A stretch of DNA of 64,000 nucleotides from Chenopodium formosanum (taxonomy: Eukaryota > Streptophyta > Magnoliopsida > Caryophyllales > Amaranthaceae): positions 8,817,632 through 8,881,631 of the forward strand of contig CM044867.1 of NCBI GenBank assembly GCA_024500155.1. The letters run 5' to 3'. The notes under the pieces were generated by a model, which worked only from the letters and a program-made list of their open reading frames with translations, was not told the origin of the DNA and made no database searches. A program made the position numbers and the translations under genes. Shown one piece after another: positions 58,331-64,000 of the stretch. The stretch's first letter is position 1; the number at the start of each line of letters is the position of its first letter.

Positions 58331-61300
58331 TAAAATCCTGACTATTTCTTCTTTTCTTTCTGGAAAAGTGGAAGGCTTTTAGGGTTAGGCTATTGGTATG
58401 CAGTAGGCTGTTATCTCTTAAATCTCTCTACCCTTCTCTCTCTCTCTCTCTCTCTCTCCCCCCTTCAGAGTTCACACACATCCACACCACGCGAGAGAAA
58501 ACCTTCATCAAACCAGCAAATTGAACCACACACAATATATACCTTAGTCAATAATGCAATTAGACTTAGTCAAGGTTGTTGAGTTTGTTTCCTTAGCCTT
58601 AGCTTTATTTTAGCATTCTGTTTTCCTTAGTAAATTTTAATTATTTTTTATTTTTTATTTTTTTATTTTTTATTGGTAGTTGAATCACATTTCTAGATTA
58701 AACTTCATGACATAAGTTTGATATATATTGTTTTATAATGTAATGACATATAATGTGTATGGACATGACCTTCGGTTAATAATAAACATGTTAAAGTCTT
58801 TATTATTATTTAGATCAATTATTAATAGTTAAATTGAATTTGCATTGACAATCTAATGAAAATTGTTTGATGATATATAAATATAATCACAAAATTCATA
58901 ATCACAGCATTCAATACGATTACAACACTTTTAACAATCGTAGACGAACAAACAATAAATTTGTTTGTGATAGATAATGTCCTATTAGGATATTGATGAA
59001 AACCTATTACAAAAACAAGATTTAATATTTCGCATTCGTATTCGTTTTTTTGGATCAAACAAGGTTTTGAAGAAAATAATTTACGGATCTTCTAAGATTT
59101 GCGAAAATTTAAGATTCACGAATACATATAATCGCATATTTCCCATCCCTTAATTGAGATTGTCCCACTAAAATGTATTTAATAAGATTAAGGAACAACC
59201 CAAATTCAAACGAACCCGATTTTCAAAAACAAAAATACTTCGCAACTGGTGTATAGATCGGGGCATGTGTTCATTCTTCGTCGATGTGCGAGTGAATTTA
59301 AGGGAGAAAGATCATGAATTAGTGGTTATTTTCATCTGTGGATGAAGAACAATGATGTAAAACTTTTTTATTTTAATTTTTTTGATTTTATTTTTGGATT
59401 TTATTTTTGGATTTTATTAAAAAGTGATTTTAATAAAAAAAATTATGAAAAAAAAAAGATTTTCAAAAAATCATAAATTAATTTCATAAAAAAAGAAATC
59501 AATTTAAGAAGAAAAATTTTAAAAAGAGGGTTGCCAATTATTTAAAATAAAGAAAAAATCAACGAATAGAATTTAAAGATAGTGATGGCCATTTTAAGCA
59601 TGACCCTAGTAAAATTTTTTGTAACTTATTTTCTTAGTATTATAATATTATATGTAGTATTCTATAATAATTATCATTATTTGAGATGCACTATACACCT
59701 AATGTATAATATTTATGATGTGACTTTCACGTACATTTTTTTTCAGTTTCTAGATCACTTATTATTCTAAGGCATATTACAAATTGTATTAGGATGCCTA
59801 TGTATGTATCTTTTGGACTATGACTAACTATTAATCAGTAGTACCAAGATAAGCCATCAAATCGCACTTCTAATGCATGCAACAATAAGACATACCTTCT
59901 TCAATGTCACGTAGTGCTTTTAGCCTTGCATGAACAGAGTCCATCCATATAATATGCACGTTAGGATCTGAAAGAAAAACCACTTTCCATCAATGCTAAG
60001 TATGACATAAGTGAACAATTTACTCAATGCTCCATTAGATGTGACACCCATGGCCAAGCTTGTGTTCAGTTTTATTACTTTTGGACTAAGTAGATGAGGG
60101 GGTATCATTGAGTCTTTCATGGAAGATATAGGCGATAATTTAAAGCATATAATTTTAAAATTTTTTTGAGCTCCAGACTATGCTTCTTGGACTCAAGAAT
60201 TTTTACTTGTCCAATTTTTAGAATCAGCCTGTCAAAGTTTCCATGATTTTGGTCCAAAATCAAACGTTAACGTCTGCATCCTTGTCAAAGTTACAAGGAT
60301 CAGACACGTACTGAGGACAAAATAGAAGAGTCCAAATAACATAAGAAACTGTTATGTACATGGGTCAACAATACTTGAGCACTCGTACACAAATCTTGAA
60401 TTAAGATAGGAGAACTCACCACAATCATGATTGTAGAATGAAGGAAGGATATAAACAGCATTCCCAACTCCAGCTTCAGCTTCTACTGATGCTGCTGCCA
60501 GTGCATGGAGATCATCATATGACCCAGCAACCGTTTCAATTCGAAATGCATTAATGCGTACACGAGCCAATACATCAGCATACCACTGCTCTGACAAAAC
60601 TGGTATTGTCAAAGGATCACCAACTACTTCATGGATATTTCACTGAATATTAAACTTATTGCTGATAGTATGCAAGTAACTCAGACGAAGAGGATACAAT
60701 TTAAATTTTCCTTCGTTATATTTAATCCTTCGATTGCACTCCTAAGCATGCTATATTCCACTTCAATCTGAAAACATAAACATCAATAATCAACCTACAT
60801 TCATTGTATAACCTATTGGTGATTGGTGTAAGCATTCTAATCACATTGCACACTGACTAATTAGGGACTACCCGCCAAAAAAGAACAAAAACAATTGAAA
60901 AATATTAGCAATTAGAAAGAACAAAAAGTTATGGTTCCAATATTGAACTGAAGAAGTGCAGCAGCAGCTTATGTCTTCATTAAGAATTGAAGATGAAATT
61001 CGTTTGACATCCATCAGCTGCTAATTGCTAGCATTATCTTGGCAGTGGACTAACATCATATCTAGGCAAGACGAATTATCAGTGGCAACACGCCAACACA
61101 TAGCAGTTTTCAAAAGCTTGAATTGAACACATGGACTCCAAAAGTCAAAGGAGCGTCAAGAAAATAGAGATACTTTTGGAGTTCTATGATAGATTTAGCA
61201 AATAACAATAATATCGGACAACTGTAATTTGTATCTTAGTATCATATAATGGCAGTCTACAAGGCCATGATAAGCCCTTATGATGTGTACGGTGTCCTTT

Positions 61301-62388
61301 GTTCACATTAAACTCCGCGCCCTGATCATGTTGTCATTATTCAACCCGAATCTACTAACCTTCCCTATTATAGGTAATTGAGCAAATAATGCATCACTTG
61401 ATGACTATAATAGCCACATATGAAGCCATAGCTAGTTTATTATCTATTACAAATAGTCAATACAAAGTGCTAGTAGCATAAAAAAAACAAGTGCAGCAAC
61501 TTACAAAGCAACTAAACTGCCTTTAGGTTATTTTCAAGAGTATAAACATTAATGTACAAGTATAGATGAAGCATTTAACAGTTGAAAATAGCACAAATAA
61601 TAGATATGGCAGTAGTAGGTGACTCACATCAAACAGTTATGTTGATTGAAGCTTGAGGTGCCAATTTTTCATCAATCCTCAATGTATCTCATAAAATAGT
61701 AATGACTGTTCTTTTCACTTTACAAACCTAATACCCCAATCATATTAGAAAGGCCAAATAAAATCAAACTACACGAGACCATTATTTTTTTGTTTACATT
61801 TGTGGGAATATCCCTCCCCCCCTATGACCGTACAAGCTTTTAGGCAATATCATTTTCTTCTTTAAACCCCCCCCTATGACCGTACAAGCTTTTAGGCAAT
61901 ATCATTTTCTTCTTTAAACCCCCCCCCCCCCCCCTCTTTTTTCTGTGTGATAGCTATTAACAGGTTGAATTTTTTATTATTATTATTGACACTACTTGGT
62001 GCGGAACCATTGAAACACTAGAAATATGTGAAAAAATGTCACAAAGTTGAAACAAAAACTTTTACTTGCAAATTGATCATCTAAATTCATACCACACATG
62101 CATAATACACATGATTCAAACAATTCTTAAAAAATATTTGTTCACAACACCAAGTAACCTTGTGCCCAACTGTTATTAAAGTCAACAAGATACTGAAAAC
62201 ATGGCAAAGTTACATTCTACAAATGCTTACATTCTGATTTTCAACAACATAAAAAAGATAGTCATGGAATCACCTTGGGTATAATATGAGCGGGTTGAAG
62301 TACATGAATGCAGTCTGCAGATGCTGCTCCAGCTATTACCATACATGCCAACCGCTTTACCAAAAGTGGATATTTCAATCCCAAATTT
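49059..62388 (-). CDS. ATXR4: ATXR4/SDG38-like SET-domain protein, 3' five exons (5' end outside window)
   Basis: Five exons on the - strand join in phase with GT...AG borders: 62388-62274, 60767-60698, 60599-60420, 59968-59897 and 49177-49059. They encode the C-terminal 184 or so residues: KYPLLVKRLACMV and VLQPAHIIPK, then LSEQWYADVLARVRINAFR, GNAVYILPSFYNHDC|DPNVHIIW, LRDIEEG|EELRICYIDAS, ending FGFKCSCPRCLSGD. NHDC is the NHS/DC S-adenosylmethionine-binding motif of SET domains, CYID carries the conserved Tyr, and CxCxxC is the cysteine cluster after the SET domain. Order and wording match Arabidopsis ATXR4 (At5g06620, SDG38), a putative lysine methyltransferase. The 5' exons lie beyond 64000. 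The intron before the last exon is 10,719 bp and packed with transposons. All five exons are open, so the gene may still be functional, but correct splicing over this intron is unproven. Confidence 0.85.
49178..50284 (-). other. Start of the giant ATXR4-like intron (3' part), unique sequence
   Basis: No repeat is clearly recognised up to about 50040; the open frame at 49642-49929 (-) has no known features. From 50049 the base composition becomes GC-richer, possibly part of the gypsy element whose LTR begins at 50285. Confidence 0.35.
50285..50803 (-). mobile_element. 3' LTR of a truncated gypsy element
   Basis: Read on the - strand, a polypurine tract (AAGTGGAGGAGAA) is followed by TGTTAGAACCCG. 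The LTR ends near 50285 with GTGACA. It is related to the solo LTR at 42875-43360 (shared GGGGCTTGTGACAGCC, CTAAAGAGCTTTAT). Confidence 0.75.
50804..51885 (-). pseudogene. Ty3/gypsy integrase remnant
   Basis: Shifted - strand frames give a zinc-finger end (CLVCRKDK type, about 51870), SMDFI and VVVDRFSKYATFVPM (about 51715-51790), SDRDTRF, then NHKNWVKLLDVAQLCFN, ASNGSPFELVMGQQP and RRMKKWANQNR. It ends KFFRGRDHRLIKTYE, KIHSVFHVSRLKPYHPHPEY. Several stops and frameshifts are present. The element is cut at its left part (right side of the map) by the repeat at 51886. Confidence 0.85.
51886..52719. mobile_element. DNA element with CTTAGTTTTAAAA-GCGC ends
   Basis: Left end CTTAGTTTTAAAAAGCGC and right end, inverted, CTTAGTTTTAAAAGGCGC. 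GGCGC/GCGCC motifs are dense near both ends. No matching 8-9 bp target duplication is found, perhaps because flanks were lost or the copia insertion lies 4 bp away. Probably a non-autonomous hAT-like element. A splice-like stretch (GGAGGTAAGTTT...TTCGCAGGTAAG, 52308-52352) hints at captured gene sequence, unproven. Confidence 0.6.
52724..53101 (+). repeat. 5' LTR and primer-binding site of the copia element
   Basis: Starts TGTTGAAATTC, ends ACTCCTACA (378 bp). It is followed after two bases by TGGTAACGGAGCC, a slightly changed initiator-Met tRNA primer site (normally TGGTATCAGAGC). Confidence 0.8.
53139..54420 (+). pseudogene. Copia gag, interrupted by plastid DNA
   Basis: The ATG at 53139 opens MSTNFVQPQVPQLSKDQYDD, a typical copia Gag N-terminus. 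A frameshift at about 53345 is followed by YTVLDRETLVKISNAT and then EKIEDKKIVEKVLRSW. Plastid sequence (53644-53983) then replaces a few codons, after which gag resumes with IEYIDSLSIEELMRSLQVHE and a CCHC zinc knuckle CYNCKKYGHYASEC (about 54262-54303). A 27 bp unit encoding EYIDSLSIE is tandemly duplicated at 53992-54045. Confidence 0.85.
53644..53983 (+). pseudogene. ndhB: Plastid ndhB fragment inside the copia gag (NUPT)
   Basis: About 340 bp reads as the central part of chloroplast NdhB, a membrane subunit of the NDH complex: [20 protein letters not shown] and GNLIAITQTSMKR in one frame, then after a 1-base deletion at about 53752 [35 protein letters not shown] and LYTKDPFLALSLAL. Compared with remembered NdhB there are a few substitutions (for example RTGTDNIRDY reads CTGTDNIRVY), so it is a decayed nuclear copy. 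It ends after TTTAGCCCTAT, where the copia gag resumes. Confidence 0.9.
54419..55540 (-). mobile_element. Nested LTR-type insertion with unlike ends
   Basis: Flanked by the 5 bp repeat AAGAC (54414-54418, 55541-55545) and splitting the host copia between zinc knuckle and protease. On the - strand the right part is an LTR (55540-54850, TGTTGGATAATATT...TTCCCAACA) followed by a TGGTATCAGAGC primer site and then at once by reverse transcriptase MDLEIEQLDVKTAFLHGDLE. The left part (about 54633-54419, after the purine tract GAGAGAAAGAGAGAA) looks like an LTR too (TGTTAAGGAGAAAC) but is not similar to the right one. Gag, protease and integrase are deleted. A chimera of two copia families is the simplest reading. 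Confidence 0.6.
54978..55227. mobile_element. Stowaway MITE, TTGCAACAC subfamily
   Basis: TA-flanked, inserted in the LTR of the nested element. Ends CTTCCTCCGTATTCTTTTAG and AAAGAAAACAGAGGAAG. Shares GCAACACACACTTTTTCGTGG, CACATGATATAATACACTTT and TGTGACATTTCC blocks with 23854 and 35753. Confidence 0.85.
55546..57765 (+). pseudogene. Copia protease-integrase-reverse transcriptase, broken
   Basis: It begins with the protease active region FDSRARNHMCG, where the usual DSGASNHMC has lost its key Gly. GAG-pre-integrase follows (WLNLFGHLHFNGLKLL and HGLPTIEDPKQVCEICTAGK, 55940-56080), then the integrase core with HRDICGPL, FITFIDDYSRKLWVYM, LRSDRGGEY and YTPQQNGIAKRKNRTILDM (56130-56460). An in-frame stop falls after KARS (56283) and another at about 56573. 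Reverse transcriptase follows: VYKIKRGADGNTERYKARLV, IFQLDVKSAILNG (57185-57445) and FYVDDLLFT (57660-57690). It ends at about 57765 in EFEMTDCGLM. Non-functional. Confidence 0.9.
56987..57020. mobile_element. 34 bp Tourist remnant inside copia pol
   Basis: TTA (56984-56986) and TTA (57021-57023) enclose GGGCCCGCTCAACTCAG...ATGAGAACAGGCCC. The right end equals that of the 122 bp Tourist copy at 44448-44569. Removing the 34 bp and one TTA would restore a continuous copia frame across MRSL|RDIYEETNE, which shows it is an insertion. Confidence 0.8.
57795..57847. repeat. 16 bp perfect hairpin
   Basis: AAAGAGTCCAAAATCG (57795-57810) is inverted at 57832-57847. The near-identical ATTCTTAATATGCATAATTA and ATTCTTGATATGCATAATTA flank it at about 57776 and 57872, like a target duplication around a tiny element. 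Confidence 0.75.
58289..58325. repeat. Poly(T) tract
   Basis: About 37 T residues just after AAATACCCAAA; possibly a retroposon tail on the - strand. Confidence 0.9.
58433..58458. repeat. (CT)n microsatellite
   Basis: About a dozen CT units in a pyrimidine-rich stretch. Confidence 0.9.
59897..59968 (-). CDS. ATXR4: ATXR4-like exon, SET-domain DPNVHIIW segment
   Basis: Acceptor TTTCTTTCAG and donor AAG|GTATGT. 72 bp encoding DPNVHIIWMDSVHARLKALR and DIEEG, completing the NHDC motif of the previous exon in phase. Confidence 0.9.
60420..60599 (-). CDS. ATXR4: ATXR4-like exon, NAVYILPSFYNHDC segment
   Basis: Acceptor ACAATACCAG and donor TGTG|GTGAGTT. 180 bp; encodes LSEQWYADVLARVRINAFR through to NHDC, the cofactor-binding motif. 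Confidence 0.92.
60698..60767 (-). CDS. ATXR4: ATXR4-like exon, linker
   Basis: Acceptor TGTTTTCAG and donor AAATT|GTATCC. 70 bp encoding IEVEYSMLRSAIEGLNITKE and NLN; the split codon gives Phe with the next exon. A 98 bp intron separates the two. Confidence 0.75.
61821..61935. repeat. 53 bp tandem duplication bordered by C-runs
   Basis: CTATGACCGTACAAGCTTTT through CTTCTTTAAACCC occurs twice in a row (about 61822-61873 and 61874-61925), each followed by a C-run; the last run has about 16 C. It lies in an ATXR4-like intron. Confidence 0.9.
62274..62388 (-). CDS. ATXR4: ATXR4-like exon, KYPLLVKR segment (first visible)
   Basis: Donor CCCAAG|GTGATT. The acceptor is probably TTTTGAAG at 62389-62390, a weaker site. 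115 bp encoding NLGLKYPLLVKRLACMVIAG and VLQPAHIIPK. The upstream exon is not in the window. Confidence 0.78.
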
Positions 62389-62719
62389 CTTCAAAATCAA
62401 CAAAATACAAGTGATACATTGTCAGCCCCATTGATATAGAAGTCAAAGGGAAAATCGCCTTAATGAATAAGTTAATAGTGACAGATATTTGTCAATGAAA
62501 GAGATAATACAAGTTTCTGGTGCTCCATGATTTTGTAGTGAGTTCGTTTATTTCCTTAATAGCTATTTATATTTGAGGAAAAACTTTATCATGATTGGGG
62601 TACATCTTTCCTTCTTGAGTGTGAGCATTACTTTTTTAGTTTGTTTCAGCTTAGAATTTATACTATTCTTTTCACCTAGAAATTTTCAAATCATGACATC
62701 AAAGTAGCGATACATTTTT
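62389..62719 (-). other. Intron of the ATXR4-like gene
   Basis: No coding sequence visible upstream of the 62388 exon; the intron continues past the long-TIR element. Confidence 0.5.
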
Positions 62720-63616
62720 GGAAAAATTGCTTTTAATAATCCCACCTTTGGTTGGTTCGCTATTAATAATCTCACCTTTTGATTATTATCTAATAATCCC
62801 ACCTTTATATGGCATTCTCTTCTATTGGTCCCTAAACTGTTGGTAAACCGGTTTTAATATGTTAAGATATTATGTGTCACTTTGTGATTGGTTGAAAATA
62901 TTTTTTTTATTAAAAAAACTAAAACTAAAAAAAAACTAAAAATAAAAACAGAAAAATAACCAGCCCACCTAACTTTAACCCCCACGCCAACCCTCTAGCA
63001 GCCGTCCCCGGAGCACCGGCTGACTAGCCTCTTCCCCTGCGCCGCCAATCTATCCCCCTCCCACGCACCGGCCGACCAGTCCCCTCCCCCGCGAATTGAT
63101 GGACACTTGATAAAATTGAAAACGAAGATTGTGACATCGATGGTTATCGGAACGGCGGAACCTAATTGACGACGAATTGGTTGCGATTTACTGTGTTGAA
63201 AAGGGTTTGAAGGCTTGGAGATTGACGGAGATTTTGGATGACTAATGAAAGGGGAAAAGGCGGCAAAAAGGGTTTTACGGGTTAAGGGTTTAGCCGACGG
63301 TGGATGGTTGCAGTGGGGTTAAGGAGGAAAGGGACTAAGAGAGGGGGTTGGGTCATCGGAGCGGGGGAGGAGTATGGTCGGCCGGCACCGGGAGGAGGTT
63401 GAGTTGGTCGGCACTCCGGTGAGGGTTGGAGGGTGGCACGTGGAGGTTAGGCTGGCCATATTTTTAATAAGGTTTTTTTCACTTAAATTTTTTTTAAAAA
63501 AAAATTACCCAATGTACAGGTTACCGGTCAAAATTGACCAATAGAAGAGAATGCCCTATAAAGGTGGAATTATTAGATAATAATCAAAAGGTGGGATTAT
63601 TAAAATCAATTTTTCC
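62720..63616. mobile_element. Non-autonomous Mutator-type element with long TIRs (copy 4)
   Basis: An exact 9 bp duplication TACATTTTT lies at 62711-62719 and 63617-63625. Ends GGAAAAATTGCTTTTAATAA and, inverted, GGAAAAATTGATTTTAATAA. TIRs of about 110 bp contain three TAATAATC(C/T)CACCTTT-type units. Near the inner TIR edges lie AAACCGGTTTT (left) and TTACCGGTCAA (right). The interior is C-rich at the left and G-rich at the right. Confidence 0.9.
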
Positions 63617-63625
63617 TACATTTTT

Positions 63626-64000
63626 TTTAAAAAAAAATTGGAAAGGTACAAAAAAATACCGATCCATATGTTAGCTCATGCACTCATCTCATGTCCTTGT
63701 CAGATTTTATCATGGAGAAATAATTAAAGAGTCAGAAGTTGTTATACCTATTGACATACTCTCCACAAATAATACTTTTATGGAACTTGCATAAAAAATG
63801 AATGATTATCAGGACATACATCTAATTCTTCCAATGTGACTAAGGAACCTTAATCCTATTATATGTATGCTCTTGATTTGTTTGGGTTGCTATACACTCC
63901 AGAGCTTATGCTTTAATAGCAAATGTAAGATATGAGGGCTTTACATCTAAGTCTCTTCACATGACTGTTCTTATCGCCCTAGCTTATATGCGCTCAATTT
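63626..64000. other. Right edge, presumed ATXR4-like intron
   Basis: AT-rich, no exon recognised on the - strand; the gene's 5' exons should lie farther right. Confidence 0.4.

Larger units (their letters stand above)
57766..59896 (-). other. 5' part of the giant ATXR4-like intron
   Basis: Contains the hairpin at 57795-57847, poly(T) and CT repeats, and AT-rich sequence. No exon is recognised. The open frames at 58822-59058 (-) and 59582-59770 (+) lack features. Confidence 0.5.

Noticed and set aside
60352..60612. Single-exon 86-residue protein
   Set aside because: Its middle is the ATXR4-like exon 60599-60420; the flanking residues read through splice sites into introns.

Overview
This is nuclear DNA from a flowering plant, almost certainly a dicot. 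Intron-containing genes are scattered in AT-rich DNA, with many Stowaway, Tourist, hAT, Mutator-like and LTR elements and one plastid-derived insert. I suspect Caryophyllales from the repeat style but cannot prove it. No rRNA, tRNA, CRISPR array or prokaryotic operon is seen. Four genes are supported: (1) a P-class pentatricopeptide repeat (PPR) protein, + strand, 7720-9108, resembling Arabidopsis At1g53330; (2) a small secreted peptide precursor with a PIP-like C-terminus, + strand, 20036-20335; (3) a DUF641/GIL1-family protein, - strand, 26486-25062, resembling At1g53380; (4) the 3' five exons of an ATXR4/SDG38-like SET-domain gene, - strand, 62388 down to 49059, whose 5' exons lie beyond the right edge. 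The PPR and DUF641 genes are near neighbours in Arabidopsis, which suggests conserved microsynteny (from memory of locus numbers). Layout: 1-7.6 kb is repeats and AT-rich spacer; 7.7-9.1 kb PPR gene; 11.1-13.7 kb broken gypsy (-) and copia (+) pieces; 15.4-19.3 kb a complete hAT transposon with a decayed transposase; 19.9-20.4 kb peptide gene; 21.0-24.2 kb a long-TIR element and nested MITE/LINE insertions; 25.1-26.5 kb DUF641 gene, with a possible 5' leader near 31.3 kb; 31.9-48 kb repeat-rich spacer (hAT MITE, Tat-like LTR, Tourist and Stowaway MITEs, two long-TIR elements, a solo LTR); 49.1-64 kb the ATXR4-like gene. The most striking feature is a 10.7 kb intron in the ATXR4-like gene (49178-59896). 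It holds a truncated gypsy element, an hAT-like element and a 3'-truncated copia element. That copia carries a ~340 bp fragment of the plastid ndhB gene inside gag, a nested LTR-type insertion that itself carries a Stowaway MITE, and a 34 bp Tourist remnant. Other notable items are the hAT element with dense GGCACGG subterminal arrays and an exact 8 bp target duplication, and four non-autonomous long-TIR elements of Mutator type with 9 bp target duplications and near-palindromic interiors. Exon limits for the ATXR4-like gene come from splice consensus, reading phase and remembered family sequence, not from alignment. Repeat limits are good where target-site duplications are quoted and approximate elsewhere.
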